Part shown: positions 18,970 through 29,848 of the stretch, piece after piece
How the letters are laid out: every line of letters begins with the position of its first letter
How positions within the stretch are numbered: the first letter of the stretch is position 1
Source of the DNA: Jiella pelagia
GTDB taxonomy: Bacteria > Pseudomonadota > Alphaproteobacteria > Rhizobiales > Rhizobiaceae
Direction of reading: 5' to 3'
DNA length: 64,000 nucleotides
Assembly (NCBI RefSeq): GCF_026898155.1
Contig: NZ_CP114029.1
Location: 2,460,001-2,524,000, forward strand
Made by a program: the position numbers and the translations under genes
The notes under the pieces: model-generated
The model's database searches: none
Told to the model about the DNA's origin: nothing
What the model saw: only the letters and a program-made list of their open reading frames with translations

Positions 18970-19347
18970 TCAGCCTCGCCGGACCATGCTTCGTCGCTCC
19001 TCGACAGCTGCAAATATCGTGTCCAGGACGGCGTTCAGTTCAAAACGAACATCGTCGTTCCAGAAGCGCAAGACGCGATAGCCCTGGGATTCGAGCCAGC
19101 GATCTCTTTCGAAATCCGCTCTCGCGTGAGCAGGATGGCCGTGCTGTGCGCCGTCGATCTCGATGACCAGTTTCAAACGATGGGAGGCGAAATCGACGAT
19201 GTATGACCCGAGAGGAACTTGACGCCTGAAATGTGTCCCATCGACCGGTATCTTCTCCAGATGCCGCCAGAGCCTACGCTCCCAATCCGTTTGGTTGGCT
19301 CGCAGGTCGTTGGCTCTACGGCGTTTGAATCTGTCGATGCCGTTCAT
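18970..19347 (-). CDS. DUF559 domain protein (Vsr/restriction-endonuclease-like fold)
   Basis: A 125-residue protein with the full DUF559 pattern: ANQTDWERRLWRHLE, THFRRQVPLGSYIVDFASHRLKLVIEIDG, and HARADFERDRWLESQGYRVLRFWNDDV. The D...EIDGxQH arrangement matches the PD-(D/E)xK-like core shared with very-short-patch-repair nucleases. Family knowledge: DUF559 genes are widespread, often found alone, and their biological role is unproven. The gene lies directly beyond the palindromic cluster upstream of glyS, on the same strand. Nuclease activity is inferred from the fold only. Confidence 0.85.
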   Translation of the reverse strand: MNGIDRFKRRRANDLRANQTDWERRLWRHLEKIPVDGTHFRRQVPLGSYIVDFASHRLKLVIEIDGAQHGHPAHARADFERDRWLESQGYRVLRFWNDDVRFELNAVLDTIFAAVEERRSMVRRG

Positions 19348-19406
19348 CGTGCCTCCCTCGGCGATTGTATCGCCCGAAAGGCCGAGGCGCTACACGTCTT
19401 TTCCCC

Positions 19407-20294
19407 TCAAATCCCCCCGCCGAACGTGTCGCAGGCGGCGACCTCGCCGCTCTCGTAGCCGGTGCGGAACCACTTCCGCCGCTGCTCGGACGTGCCGTGG
19501 GTGAAACTGTCCGGCACCACCACGCCCTGGCCTCGCCTCTGCAGCGTGTCGTCGCCGATCTGGCCGGCGGCGTTCAGCGCCTCGTCGATGTCGCCCTCCT
19601 CGACGATGCCGTCGCCCTTGGCGTCATGGGCCCAGATGCCGGCATAGCAGTCGGCCTGCAACTCGACCCGGACCGAAATGGCGTTGCCGTCGGCCTGCGA
19701 GGCGTTCTGGCGCTGCTGGTTGGTGCGCTGAAGGACGCCGGTGACATTCTGGATGTGGTGGCCGACCTCATGGGCGACGACATAGGCCTGGGCGAAATCG
19801 CCCGGCGCGCCGAGCTGGTTCTTCAGCTGCCGGAAGAAGTCGAGGTCGAGATAGAGCTTTTGGTCGTTCGGGCAGTAGAACGGCCCGACCGCCGCCCCGG
19901 CGGTGCCGCAGGCCGAGCGGACCTGGTCGTCGAACAGGACGAGGGTGGGTCTCGGATAGGTCTCGCCCGCCGCCTGGAACCTTTGGCCCCAGGTCTCCTC
20001 GGTTTCGGCGAGGACGGTGGCGACGAAGTCGTCCGTCTCGTCGGCGGTGCCGGCGACGCCGGGGCCTTGCTGCGTCGTCTGCTGGGTGCTGCCGCCGTCG
20101 TCCATGCCGAGCAGCGCCAGCGGGTTGATTCCGAAGCCGAGCCACAGGACGAGGGCGATGATGATCAGGCCGATGCCGCCACCGCCGCCCGCCCGGATCG
20201 GGATCCGCATGCCGCCCCCGCCGCGGCCGAAACCGCCGCCGCCGCCGCGCCGGTCCTCGATGTTGTCCGACTGCCTTCGTCCGCGCCAACGCAT
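19407..20294 (-). CDS. Neutral zinc metallopeptidase, YpfJ family
   Basis: About 295 residues starting [20 protein letters not shown], a glycine-rich cytoplasmic tail, then one membrane helix ([23 protein letters not shown]) and a C-terminal domain outside the membrane. The zinc site is [17 protein letters not shown] (HExxH form HEVGH) near residue 173, with the later [13 protein letters not shown] giving the third ligand region. These features define the YpfJ/putative neutral zinc metallopeptidase family; the physiological substrate is unknown. AAGGA lies nine bases upstream of the chosen start; an in-frame extension to 20363 is possible but lacks support. Confidence 0.9.
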   Translation of the reverse strand: MRWRGRRQSDNIEDRRGGGGGFGRGGGGMRIPIRAGGGGGIGLIIIALVLWLGFGINPLALLGMDDGGSTQQTTQQGPGVAGTADETDDFVATVLAETEETWGQRFQAAGETYPRPTLVLFDDQVRSACGTAGAAVGPFYCPNDQKLYLDLDFFRQLKNQLGAPGDFAQAYVVAHEVGHHIQNVTGVLQRTNQQRQNASQADGNAISVRVELQADCYAGIWAHDAKGDGIVEEGDIDEALNAAGQIGDDTLQRRGQGVVVPDSFTHGTSEQRRKWFRTGYESGEVAACDTFGGGI

Positions 20295-20608
20295 CCTGTG
20301 AATTCCTTGATCGTGCCGGCATCGCGGCGAAGTCGTCCCTTGGCGGCGCAAGTAGAGCGGCAACGACGAAAGTGCTCACTGCCCCGCGAAAAGATCGTCC
20401 GGCCGCAGCTGCCGGCGGCCGTGCAGGGTCAGAAGGCCGGGGAGGGGCGCCGGGACGGATTGAGCCAGATCTGGACGACGTCAGGCCCACCGCCGGGCCG
20501 ATCCGACCCGGCGGTGCCACTTTCCCCGCCGCGCTTGCCGCCTATGTGGCCGGAAGCTCCTCGAAAGCATGCCGGCGCGCCCGGACGAACTGCGATCGGT
20601 CGAACTTG
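20295..20608. other. Divergent intergenic region
   Basis: About 314 bases between the metallopeptidase (minus) and the ABC-2 exporter (plus). The exporter ORF can be extended leftward to 20372, but the ABC homology begins only at 20609, so this stretch is treated as a leader. No repeat, terminator or regulatory motif was identified. Confidence 0.45.
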
Positions 20609-21553
20609 ATGCAATCCACCAACGCTGCTGCTCCCATCCTCGCCGTTCGCGGCGTGTCGAAGATTTACGAGGGTGGCTTCCAGGCCCTGAAATCCATCGA
20701 CCTTCAGATCGCCCGCGGCGAGATCTTCGCCCTGCTCGGCCCGAACGGCGCCGGCAAGACGACGCTGATCTCGATCATCTGCGGCATCGTCAATCTGTCT
20801 GCCGGCGAGATCACCGTCGACGGCCACGACATCGGCCGCGACTACCGGGCGGCGCGCTCGAAGATCGGGCTGGTGCCGCAGGAACTGACCACCGACGCTT
20901 TCGAAACCGTCTTCGACACCGTCTCCTTCTCGCGCGGGCTGTTCGGCAAGAAGAAGAACCCGGCCCATATCGAAAAGGTGCTGCGCGATCTGTCGCTGTG
21001 GGACAAGCGCGACAACAAGATCATGACGCTGTCCGGCGGCATGAAGCGCCGCGTTCTCATCGCCAAGGCGCTGTCGCACGAGCCCGAGCTGCTCTTTCTC
21101 GACGAGCCGACGGCCGGCGTCGACGTGGCGCTGCGCCGGGAGATGTGGGAGGTGGTGCGCAAGCTTCGCGAGAACGGCGTGACCATCATCCTGACCACCC
21201 ACTACATCGAGGAAGCCGAGATGATGGCCGACCGCATCGGCGTCATCTCGAGGGGCGAACTCATCCTCGTCGAAGAGAAGGCCGAACTGATGCGAAAGCT
21301 CGGCCACAAGGAGCTGGTTCTGCATCTTCAGGACCCGCTTTCCGCCGTGCCGCCCGGCTTTTCGGACTATGACCTCTCCGTCTCCGCCGACGGGTCGATG
21401 CTGACCTATTCCTACGACACCAATGCCGAGAGGACGGGGATCGGCAGCCTGATGCGCCGGCTCGCCGAAGAGGGCATCCGCTTCCGCGACCTGTCGACCA
21501 AGCAGTCGACGCTGGAAGAGATTTTCGTCAATCTCGTCGAGGACCGGGCATGA
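20609..21553 (+). CDS. ABC-2 type exporter, ATP-binding protein
   Basis: About 314 residues. Walker A is [12 protein letters not shown], the signature [15 protein letters not shown], Walker [14 protein letters not shown], the H-loop TTHYIEEAE. The C-terminal ~90 residues after the ATPase core match the extension of ABC-2 (NodI/CcmA-like) exporters and end in [13 protein letters not shown]. The start at 20609 ([15 protein letters not shown]) places the first beta strand properly. The stop overlaps the start of the permease gene by four bases (ATGA), so the two are translationally coupled. Cargo is unknown; polysaccharide, lipid or drug export are all seen in this class. Confidence 0.92.
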   Translation: MQSTNAAAPILAVRGVSKIYEGGFQALKSIDLQIARGEIFALLGPNGAGKTTLISIICGIVNLSAGEITVDGHDIGRDYRAARSKIGLVPQELTTDAFETVFDTVSFSRGLFGKKKNPAHIEKVLRDLSLWDKRDNKIMTLSGGMKRRVLIAKALSHEPELLFLDEPTAGVDVALRREMWEVVRKLRENGVTIILTTHYIEEAEMMADRIGVISRGELILVEEKAELMRKLGHKELVLHLQDPLSAVPPGFSDYDLSVSADGSMLTYSYDTNAERTGIGSLMRRLAEEGIRFRDLSTKQSTLEEIFVNLVEDRA

Positions 21554-22311
21554 ACCTCACCGCCGTCGCCGCCATCTACAAGTTCGAGATGGCCCGCACC
21601 TTCCGCACGCTCATGCAGAGCATCATCTCGCCGGTGATCTCGACCTCGCTCTACTTCGTCGTCTTTGGCGCGGCGATCGGCTCGCGCATCGAGGAGGTCG
21701 ACGGAGTTTCCTACGGCGCCTTCATCGTGCCCGGCCTGATCATGCTGACGCTTCTGCAGCAGAGCCTGACCAACGCCGCCTTCGGCATCTATTTCCCGAA
21801 ATTCACCGGGACGATCTACGAACTGTTGTCCGCGCCGATCTCGCCGATCGAGATCGTGCTCGGCTATGTCGGCGCAGCGGCGACGAAATCCATGGCGCTC
21901 GGGCTGATCATCCTCGCCACGGCGACGCTCTTCGTCGATCTCAGGATCGAGCATCCTTTGTGGATGATCCTCTTCCTGGTGCTCACCGCCGTCACCTTCG
22001 CGATGTTCGGCTTCATCATCGGCATCTGGGCCGACGGCTTCGAAAAGCTGCAGATCGTGCCGCTCCTGATCGTCACGCCGCTCGCCTTTCTCGGCGGCAG
22101 CTTCTACTCGATCTCGATGCTTCCCGAGTTCTGGCAGGACGTCAGCCTCGTGAACCCCGTGGTCTATCTGATCTCCGGCTTTCGCTGGGCCTTCTACGGC
22201 ACGTCGGACGTGTCGATCGCCGTCAGCCTCGCCATGACGCTGGTGTTTCTGGGGGCGACGCTTGCCGCGGTGACCTATATCTTCAAGACCGGCTGGCGGC
22301 TGAAGAGCTAG
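21550..22311 (+). CDS. ABC-2 type exporter, permease
   Basis: A 253-residue integral membrane protein with six hydrophobic segments: [20 protein letters not shown] at the entrance, [78 protein letters not shown], and a final helix before FKTGWRLKS. The pattern GGSFY...LPxxW...NPxxY is typical of the ABC-2 permease fold. It forms one transporter with the upstream ATPase and overlaps it by four bases. Nothing nearby reveals the exported compound. Confidence 0.92.
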   Translation: MNLTAVAAIYKFEMARTFRTLMQSIISPVISTSLYFVVFGAAIGSRIEEVDGVSYGAFIVPGLIMLTLLQQSLTNAAFGIYFPKFTGTIYELLSAPISPIEIVLGYVGAAATKSMALGLIILATATLFVDLRIEHPLWMILFLVLTAVTFAMFGFIIGIWADGFEKLQIVPLLIVTPLAFLGGSFYSISMLPEFWQDVSLVNPVVYLISGFRWAFYGTSDVSIAVSLAMTLVFLGATLAAVTYIFKTGWRLKS

Positions 22312-22398
22312 CACGGCGGCCGGCACCTGATTTCGCCTTCGCCCCATGCGGTTGCGAAAGGCATTATGAGAGGCCGGGAGCGGCCGAGGAGACTGATC

Positions 22399-23826
22399 AT
22401 GAGCGACGGAACCGCCGATATCGGCGTCATCGGAATGGGCGTCATGGGCGCCAACCTCGCCCTCAACATGGCCGAGAAGGGCTTCAAGGTCGCGGTGCAG
22501 AACCGCACCGCGGAAAAGGCCTTCGCGGTTCGCGACGACAATCCCGATCTCGCCGGAAACATCCTGCCGGCCGAGAGCCTGGAAGATTTCGTCAAGAGCC
22601 TGAAGACGCCGCGCGTCGCGATCTTCATGGTCCCGGCCGGACAACCGGTCGACGACGAGATGAAGAAGATCGCACCGCTTCTCGAAACCGGCGACGTCAT
22701 GGTCGATGCCGGCAATGCCGACTTCAACGATACCGTCCGCCGGTCGAAGGCGGTTGAGGGGACGGGCCTGAAATTCGTCGGCATGGGTGTTTCGGGCGGC
22801 GAACTCGGCGCTCGTCACGGTCCCTCGATGATGGTCGGCGGCGCCAAGGACGTCTATCCGCTGCTCGAGCCGGTGCTGAAGAAGATCTCGGCGAAATATC
22901 AGGACGAGCCCTGCGTCGCCTGGCTCGGGCCGGATGGCGCGGGCCATTTCGTCAAGACCATCCACAACGGCATCGAATATGCCGACATGCAGATGATCGC
23001 CGAGATCTACGGCATCATGCGCGACGGACTGAGGCTCGAGCCGGCAAAGATGGCCGAGGTCTTCCGCGACTGGAATACGCGGGACCTCGCCTCCTATCTG
23101 ATCGAGATCACCGCGGTGAATCTCGACGAAAAGGACCCCGAGACCGGCAAGCCGATGGTCGAGGTGATCGTCGACGAGGCCGGCCAGAAGGGGACCGGCC
23201 GCTGGGCAGTGATCGAGGCCGAAAAGCTCGGCGTCGGCGCGACGACGCTGGAGGCGGCCGTCGCCGCGCGCGGGCTGTCCTCGCGCCGCTCCGAGCGGGC
23301 CGATGCCGCCAAACTCTACGAGGGCGTCCAGACCGGGCCGGCGCAGTTCTTCGCCGACGAAACGGGCCTCGGCGAACTCGAATCGGCCCTGGTGACGGCA
23401 AAGATCATCGCCTACGCTCAGGGCTACGCAGCGATGGCGGCCGCCTCGGACGAATATGGCTGGAACCTTCCGCTCGGCACCATCGCCGAGATCTGGCGGG
23501 CCGGCTGCATCATCCGCTCGCACTTCCTCGATGACATCGCCAAGGCCTACGACAAGGGCCACACGGTGGTAAACATCCTGCAGTCGCCGGACTTCGTCGG
23601 GCGGGTCGCCAAGGGCCAGGCGGCGCTGCGCCGCGTGGTGGCGAAGGCTTCGCTGGGTGGAATTCCCGTGCCGGCGCTGGCGGCGGCGCTTGCCTATTTC
23701 GACGACTATCGCCGCGAGAGAGGCACGGCCAACCTCATCCAGGCCCAGCGCGACCTCTTCGGGGCCCACACTTTCCGCCGCTTCGACAAGGACGGGGCGG
23801 TGCATCACCAGTGGCCGGCGGTTTGA
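22399..23826 (+). CDS. gnd: 6-phosphogluconate dehydrogenase (decarboxylating)
   Basis: A 475-residue enzyme of the oxidative pentose phosphate pathway that makes ribulose 5-phosphate, CO2 and NADPH. The N-terminal dinucleotide fold shows IGVIGMGVMGANLALNMAEKG and VQNRTAEK (the NRT of NADP-dependent forms). The catalytic block is FVGMGVSGGELGARHGPSMM and GAGHFVKTIHNGIEYADMQ with the lysine and asparagine of the active site. The C-terminal part includes GTGRWAVIEA and the tail ending HHQWPAV. Length is normal for the long form. AGGAG precedes the ATG at 22399. It is a single gene with a strong hairpin following it. Confidence 0.96.
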   Translation: MSDGTADIGVIGMGVMGANLALNMAEKGFKVAVQNRTAEKAFAVRDDNPDLAGNILPAESLEDFVKSLKTPRVAIFMVPAGQPVDDEMKKIAPLLETGDVMVDAGNADFNDTVRRSKAVEGTGLKFVGMGVSGGELGARHGPSMMVGGAKDVYPLLEPVLKKISAKYQDEPCVAWLGPDGAGHFVKTIHNGIEYADMQMIAEIYGIMRDGLRLEPAKMAEVFRDWNTRDLASYLIEITAVNLDEKDPETGKPMVEVIVDEAGQKGTGRWAVIEAEKLGVGATTLEAAVAARGLSSRRSERADAAKLYEGVQTGPAQFFADETGLGELESALVTAKIIAYAQGYAAMAAASDEYGWNLPLGTIAEIWRAGCIIRSHFLDDIAKAYDKGHTVVNILQSPDFVGRVAKGQAALRRVVAKASLGGIPVPALAAALAYFDDYRRERGTANLIQAQRDLFGAHTFRRFDKDGAVHHQWPAV

Positions 23827-23833
23827 GCTGAAT

Positions 23834-23888
23834 CTTCACTTGGGCGATCGGTCGGCATCTTGCGATGGCGGCCGATCGCCAAGTGAAG
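23834..23888. repeat. Long inverted repeat downstream of gnd
   Basis: Left arm 23834-23851 (CTTCACTTGGGCGATCGG) and right arm 23872-23888 (CCGATCGCCAAGTGAAG) are complementary except for one extra G, with a ~20-base loop. It lies eight bases past the gnd stop codon. The position suggests a transcription terminator or mRNA-stabilising structure, but no T tract follows; the length (17-18 bp) is greater than most terminators. Confidence 0.75.
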
Positions 23889-24016
23889 TACAGGTTGCTA
23901 CACTTTCTACCGTAGCCTTACCTTGGGTTTGGAAGCAGCGTCGTTAACAAAATCGTATGGGAATTTCAGGATATTGCTCGAAGCTAGCCTAAACTTCGAG
24001 CATAGGTCGAACACTG

Positions 24017-25454
24017 ATGTTTTCGTTTGGACGGAAGACCAATCCTGACACCGCCGCCGATGCAGCGCTGCAGGCAATGAAGCGGCGTTCCGATCTGTTG
24101 GACGAAGCGTCGGGCATCGGCTTGTGGGACGCCTATCTCTACGAGGGCGACGCCGCCCACGAGAAGAGCCGCTGGACCTGGTCGAAGGAATTCCGCCGGC
24201 TGGTCGGCTTCGACACCGAGAGACTCGTTCCCCAATCTGATGACCAGCTGGTCCGACCGCCTGCACCCGGACGATATCGCCGGAACGTTCGATGCGTTCG
24301 GCAAATGCGTCTCGGACAAGAGCGGCAAGACCGGCTACGACGTTCGTTACCGGCTGAAGGTCAAGGACGGCAGTTATCGCTGGTTCCGGGCGACCGGTGG
24401 CGCTCGCACCCAGCTCGATGGACGGACGATCCTCTGCTGCGGATCGCTGACCGACGTTCACGAAGAAATGGTTCTGCGCGAACGGGCGGAGAGCGCCGCC
24501 AAGGATAGCGCCCGGACGCTCGAAGTGCTGTCCCGGGCCCTGGCGGCCATCGCCAAGGGCGACCTCACCTATCGCATCACCGAAGAACTGCCGGCGGACA
24601 CGAAGGTTCTCGGCAAGGACTACAATGATGCCCTCGCCAAGCTGCAAAAGATGATGGCCCATCTCCTCGAGACCATCGATTCGATGGTCAACGAGACCTC
24701 CGAGATCCGCCGAGCCGCCGACGATCTGGCGAGCCGCACCGAGCAGCAGGCGGCATCGCTGGAGGAGACCTCCGCGTCGATGGGGGACTTCACGTCTGCG
24801 GTGAAGCACTCCGCCGAGACCGCCGACCGGATGGCCGTGGCGGCCCGCGAGACGGCGAAATCCACCAAGGAATCGGAAAAGGTCGTCTCCGAGGCGATCA
24901 GCGCCATGGCAGCGATCGAGGCGTCGTCGCAGAAGGTCAGCAACATCATCGGGGTGATCGACGAGATCGCCTTTCAGACCAACCTCCTGGCGCTCAATGC
25001 CGGCGTCGAGGCGGCCCGGGCCGGCGAAGCCGGCAAGGGCTTTGCGGTCGTCGCCCAGGAAGTCCGGGCGCTCGCCCAGCGCTCGGCGGAAGCGGCCAAG
25101 GAGATCAAGGCATTGATCTCCTCTTCCTCCGATCAGGTGGAAGGCGGTGTCGAACTCGTCGGCCGCACGGCTGCCGAGCTTCAGAAGATCGCCGAGCGGA
25201 TCCTCGATCTCGACACCGGGCTGACCGGCCTTGCGGCCGGCGCCCGCCAGCAGGCGAGCGCGGTGGCGGACGTTTCCGGCAGCGTCCGTCAGATGGACGG
25301 CATGACCCAGCAGAACGCCGCCATGGTGGAAGAGACCAGCGCGGCCACCCGTTCGCTCGAGGACAATATGCGGATGCTGCATGAGCTGATCCGCGAGTTC
25401 AAGGTCGACGATCGCCGGCAGAAGTCCGAGACGGCCTTCCGTCGCGCCGCATGA
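24017..25454 (+). CDS. Soluble PAS-containing methyl-accepting chemotaxis protein (frameshift in PAS domain)
   Basis: Start MFSFGRKTN at 24017. No transmembrane helix. A PAS domain covers about the first 145 residues ([18 protein letters not shown], then [20 protein letters not shown]), followed by a HAMP-like linker ([19 protein letters not shown]) and the signalling domain with [20 protein letters not shown] and [20 protein letters not shown]. The reading frame breaks at 24220-24226, which reads GAGACTC; deleting the extra A gives GAGCTC and restores [21 protein letters not shown]. It is one of nine such GAG-N-CTC breaks in the window. A cytoplasmic energy or redox sensor is likely from the PAS domain; no cofactor-binding residues can be assigned. 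Confidence 0.85.
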
Positions 25455-25585
25455 TGGCTCCGGCGGGCTGGCGTACAAGCGCCGAGCCCGTCGAATGTCA
25501 CCGATCGAAGGCGGGCTGCCGTGGCGCCCCCTTCGCCGCCAGGCTTTGCAGGCACCGGCTTCCAGTGGACTCGCCGGTTGTTTCG

Positions 25586-26744
25586 TCAGTGCTGGTAGGG
25601 ATCCACCGCGTCCCGGAGGCCATCCCCGACGAAGGAGAACGCCAGCACGACGAGCACCACAGGGACCATCGGCAGGAGCAGCCAGGGATAAAGCGCAACC
25701 GCCTCGATGTTCTGGGCCTCCGACAGGAGGACGCCCCAGGAGGTGATCGGCGGGCGAAGACCGAGCCCCAGGAAGGACAAAGCGGTTTCGGCGAGGATCA
25801 TCGTCGGGATCGACAGCGAAGCCGAGGCGATCAGGTGGCTCATGAAGTTCGGCAGGAGATGCCGGAAGATGATCCGCCTCGGGCTCGCGCCGAGCATTTC
25901 GGCGGCGGTGACGAAGTCTTCCTCGCGCAGCGAGAAGAGCTTGGACCGCACGGCGCGCGCCAGCCCCGGCCAATCGAGCAGAGCCAGGATCAGCGTGATG
26001 CCGAAATAGACCAGCAGAGGGCTCCAGGTCAGCGGCAGCGCCGCCGATAGCGCCAGCCACAGCGGCAGTTCCGGGATCGAACGCAGCACCTCCGTCACCC
26101 GCTGCACGGTCGCATCCACCCAGCCGCCGAAATAGCCGGCGAGGCCGCCGATGGTGATGCCGAGGATGAAGGAGAGCGTGACGCCGACGAGACCGATGGT
26201 CAGCGAGATCCGCGCGCCGTAGATGATGCGCGAGAGCATATCGCGGCCGAGTCGATCGGTTCCGAGGAGGAACAGCGTCCCACCCTGCGGCGGGCAGACC
26301 AGGTGGTTGTCCGCCGTGAACAGGCCGAAGAAGCTGTAAGGCTCGCCGCTGCAGAAGAAGCGGATGGGTAGCGGCCGCGTCTGGTCCTCCTGATAGGTCC
26401 GGCGCAGCGTCTCCATGTCGAGGCTCGTAGTCGAGCGGATAGACGAACGGCCCGACGAAGCTGCCCTCGTGGAACAGATGGACGGACTGCGGCGGGGCGA
26501 AGATGAAGTCGGTGTGCCGCGAATTCAGCTCGTAGGGCGCCAGGAACTCGACGAAGAGGATCGCGGCGTAGCTGACGGCGAGAAAGGCGAGGCTGACGAC
26601 GGCGACCTTGTGCCTCAGAAACCGCCACCAGATCAGCCGTGCCTGCGAGGCCTTGGCGTAGCGCTCCGAAACGATCGAACCGGCAGCCGACGTCGCTTCG
26701 GCGTCGAAAGGCTCGGTGGCGATGAAATGCGGGATCTGGCTCAT
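25586..26744 (-). CDS. Peptide/oligopeptide ABC importer permease, DppC/YejE type (frameshift)
   Basis: Begins MSQIPHFIATEPFDAEATSA at 26744, with a first membrane helix (VAVVSLAFLAVSYAAILFVEF) and a long periplasmic loop. The frame breaks at 26420-26426, where the plus strand has GAGGCTC; removing the extra base restores YPLDYELDMETLRRTYQEDQ and the rest of the permease: GTDRLGRDMLSRIIYGARIS, the EAA-loop AAEMLGASPRRIIFRHLLPN, and ETALSFLGLGLRPPITSWG near the C terminus. The restored length is ~385 residues. Family knowledge: the ~100-residue loop before the core is typical of the microcin C/YejE subgroup. It is the third gene of a minus-strand transporter operon with a binding protein and DppB-type permease. 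Confidence 0.88.
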
Positions 26745-26754
26745 CGTCTGCTTC

Positions 26755-27753
26755 TCACCGCGCCGCCTTGACGCCGAGCCTGATGCGCGGATCGAGAACC
26801 GCGAGCAGAAGGTCGGAGATGAACATGCCGACCACCGTCAGCACCGCCAGGAACATCAGGAACGAGCCGGCGAGATACATGTCCTGGCTTCTGAGCGAAG
26901 AGAGCAGCATCGGCCCCGTGGTCGGCAGGCTCATCACCGCCGAGATGATCACCGAGCCGGAGACGATCTGCGGCAGGATCGAACCGAGGTCGGCGATGAA
27001 CGGGTTCATCGCCATGCGTAAGGGATACTTGAACAGGATGCGACGTTCCGACAGGCCCTTGGCCCGCGCGGTCGTCACATATTGCCGGTGGAGTTCGTCG
27101 AGGAGATTGGCGCGCAGCCGCCGGATCATGCCCGCCGTGCCCGCCGTGCCGATGACGACGACCGGCACCCAGAGATGGGCGAGCACCGAGCCGAATTTCG
27201 CCAGAGTCCAGGGCGCGTCGATGAATTCCGGCGCCATCAGCCCGCCGATCGACGTGCCGAACCAGACATTGGCGAAATAGAGAAGGATCAGCGCCAAGAG
27301 GAAGTTCGGCGTCGCCAGCCCGAGAAAGCCGAGGAAGGACAGGCCGTGGTCGGTCCAGCTGTACTGGTGGGTCGCCGAATAGATGCCGATCGGGAAGGAG
27401 ACGAGATAGATGAAGATCACCGTCGCCACGTTGAGCAGCAGGGTCAGCGGCATTCGTTCGCCAACAACGTCCGCGACCGGCTGGCTGTATTCGAAGGAAT
27501 AGCCGAGATCGCCCTGGACGAGCCCGGTCACCCAGACGAGATATTGCTGCCAGAGCGGCCTGTCGAGGCCGTATTCCTCGCGCAGGAACTGGATCTTGTC
27601 GGCGGTGACCTGCTCGCCCTGCGCCTGGATCTCGGCGATGTAGCTGGTCAGGTAGTCGCCCGGCGGCAGCTGGATGATGGCGAAGACAATGACGCTGATG
27701 GCGAGAAGCGTCAGCACCATCGTCATGAGACGGTTCGCAAGATAACGGATCAC
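26755..27753 (-). CDS. Peptide/oligopeptide ABC importer permease, DppB/YejB type
   Basis: A 332-residue permease with six hydrophobic segments: MIRYLANRLMTMVLTLLAIS at the start, RMPLTLLLNVATVIFIYLVS, LGLATPNFLLALILLYFAN, the EAA-type loop YVTTARAKGLSERRILFKYP, IVSGSVIISAVMSLPTTGP, and LTVVGMFISDLLLAVLDPR near the end. It overlaps the stop of the binding-protein gene by four bases and precedes the second permease by ten. It would form the membrane channel with that protein. No ATP-binding subunits follow in the window; the ATPases must be encoded elsewhere or be shared. Confidence 0.92.
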   Translation of the reverse strand: MIRYLANRLMTMVLTLLAISVIVFAIIQLPPGDYLTSYIAEIQAQGEQVTADKIQFLREEYGLDRPLWQQYLVWVTGLVQGDLGYSFEYSQPVADVVGERMPLTLLLNVATVIFIYLVSFPIGIYSATHQYSWTDHGLSFLGFLGLATPNFLLALILLYFANVWFGTSIGGLMAPEFIDAPWTLAKFGSVLAHLWVPVVVIGTAGTAGMIRRLRANLLDELHRQYVTTARAKGLSERRILFKYPLRMAMNPFIADLGSILPQIVSGSVIISAVMSLPTTGPMLLSSLRSQDMYLAGSFLMFLAVLTVVGMFISDLLLAVLDPRIRLGVKAAR

Positions 27754-29739
27754 GGGCGCTTTTCCGCCGTGTCGACTGCGGGGCAGGCGAAATGGAACGT
27801 ATCGGGATGATACATGCCGAAGAAGGCTCCGGGGTCGTAGTTGTAGACGCCCTTTTCAGGCACGTTCTCGAGCGCATCCTTGACGACGACGAGCTGATCG
27901 ACACCCGAGACGATGCCGATGGTGTAGACCTCCTCGGCGAAGATCTTCAGGGCCTCGCGCCAGATCTTCGCCTTTTCGGTCTCGTCGAGCGTCGCCTTCC
28001 AGGCCTGCCGCAAGTCGATCAACCGCTTCAAGGGAGCCATTTCGGCGGAATCGCCGAGCGCCTCACCGCCGGTGCCGTGGGTCTCGACCCACATGCCGTA
28101 GCCCGGCCACTCCAGCTGCTCGGCCGTCGAGGGCACGAGGCTCCCGGGGGTCGGTGCCCGCGTTCGGCAGGCCGTTGTCGAGGCCGGTCCAGACCGAAAT
28201 CAACGTCGAGCCGGCCTTGATGCGGTTGCGGAAGATCTCGCGCTGGCTCTCGCGGATCAGAAGGTCGATGCCGATCCTCCTCCAGTCGTCGCGGATCAGC
28301 TGCAACACGTCCGACTGCTCGCGGCTTTCGCCGGCAGTCTCGACGACGATGCGCATTTCGCGGCCGTCGGGAAGTAGCCTCAGCCCGTCCGGCTCGGCGC
28401 GTTTCAGGCCGAGGGCGTCGAGCATTTCGTTGGCCCGTTCCGGCTCGAAGGTCGACCACATCGAGCGCAACGTTTCGTCGAAGAAGGGCGAGCCAGGCAG
28501 GACGGTGTTTCCGCCCGGCGTCGCGAGGCCGTAGAAGATCGCCTGGTTGATGTCCTTGCGATTGATCGCCAGCGACAGCGCCCGGCGGAAATCGGCGGTC
28601 TGCAGGAGCTTGCGCCAGGCCTCATCCTTGGCGTTGAGGTTGGGATAGAGCGCGACATGGGCGCCGCGGCCGGATTCCCAGCGGCGCAGCTGGTAGTTCG
28701 AGCGCTTCTCGCCGCGCTTCAGGAAGGGATAGTTCGGAAAGGACAGGTAGGCCGCCTGGAGGTCGGACTCGCCATTGGCGACCTTGGCCGGGATCAGTCC
28801 CGAATTGGCGATCGTCAGCGCCACCTCGTCGACATAGGGAAGCTGGCGCCCCGACTGATCGACCCGGAAGAAATAGGGGTTGCGGGCGAAGATCAGCCTC
28901 TCGGACGGCAGTTCGGTGGCCAGCATCCAGGGCTGCAGCGTCGGCATGTCGACATTGTCGTTGCGCTGGGCGCGGTCCTTCTTGAAGTGCAGCGCCACCC
29001 AGTTGCGCTGGCCGGACTTTTCGACCCGTTCCGCGACCTTCTTCGGATCGGCATAGTTCGGATTGTATTTCTTGAGGTAGTGGGACGGCCGGTAGATGTC
29101 GAAGGGCGTTGCCGCCGCGAGCGAGGCAAGGAAGCCGGGGTTGGGCTTTTCCCAGGCATACTTCACCGTGTACTCGTCAGGGAAGGTCACCACCGGCTCT
29201 TCGCCGTCGGCCAGAAGCTCCGGCGGCACGCCGAACTTGGCGATCTCCGGGTTCTTCACCATGTCCTCCCAGAAATAGCGAAAGTCCTCGGAGGTGAACG
29301 GCGCGCCGTCGGACCATTTCATTCCGGGCCTGAGATGGAGGGTGAAGATCCGTCCCTCCTCGACGTCGTAGCTTTCCAGGACGTCCGGAACGATCTCGTA
29401 ATCGGTGTCGTAGCCGACGAGGCGGGCGTAGCCGAAGACCGGCATCAACCGCGTGTCCTTGGCGCTGCCGGCGAGCATGTTGAGCGTGCCGCCGAGGTCT
29501 TGCGCCGAGCAGGAACTGTCGACGGGCAGAACGCGTGGCACTTTCGGCAGGCGCTTCGAAAGCGGCGGCAACTCGCCCTTCGCGACGGCGTCGGCGAGCG
29601 ATTTCGGCTCGGGCGGGCCTTCGGCCAAGGCCGGCCTGACGGCAGTCACGACAACCGCCACGGCCAGAAGCAGCGCCCCGATAGCGGCAAGACGGGGGGC
29701 ATGGGACAGACCCGTCTTCCTTCCCGGCACCAGCGGCAT
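27750..29739 (-). CDS. Peptide ABC importer periplasmic binding protein, SBP_bac_5 family (frameshift)
   Basis: A ~660-residue family 5 binding protein. Start MPLVPGRKTGLSHAPR at 29739 with a signal peptide ending PALA. Landmarks: YEIVPDVLESYDVEEGRIFT, LRPGMKWSDGAPFTSEDFRY, FRRALSLAINRKDINQAIFY. The frame breaks at 28137-28143 (plus strand GAGGCTC); removing the extra base joins DNGLPNAGTDPRE to LVPSTAEQLEWPGYGMWVET and the C-terminal 125 residues. Large size and the MWVETHG and KIFAEEVYTIGIV regions resemble binding proteins for larger or unusual substrates rather than short peptides; the substrate is unknown. It heads a three-gene operon and lies back to back with a beta-lactamase gene. Confidence 0.88.
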
Positions 29740-29848
29740 TTTCGTCGTTCCCTCGCCAGAAATTTCAGCGCAGTAAGCTGTCGCGTTGACGCTTTGTCAA
29801 TTGTTGCAACGGCGCATGATGCGTCTTTGCCAAACCGGGAAGTCGCCA

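Noticed and set aside
21412-23808. A 798-codon minus-strand ORF opposite to the ABC-2 permease and gnd
   Set aside because: Shadow of gnd and the transporter genes, both of which have clear domains and starts.
26755-29739. Calling the importer a microcin C/Yej system by name
   Set aside because: The permease loop and large binding protein fit, but the ATPase gene is absent and the binding protein cannot be assigned to a specific substrate group by eye.
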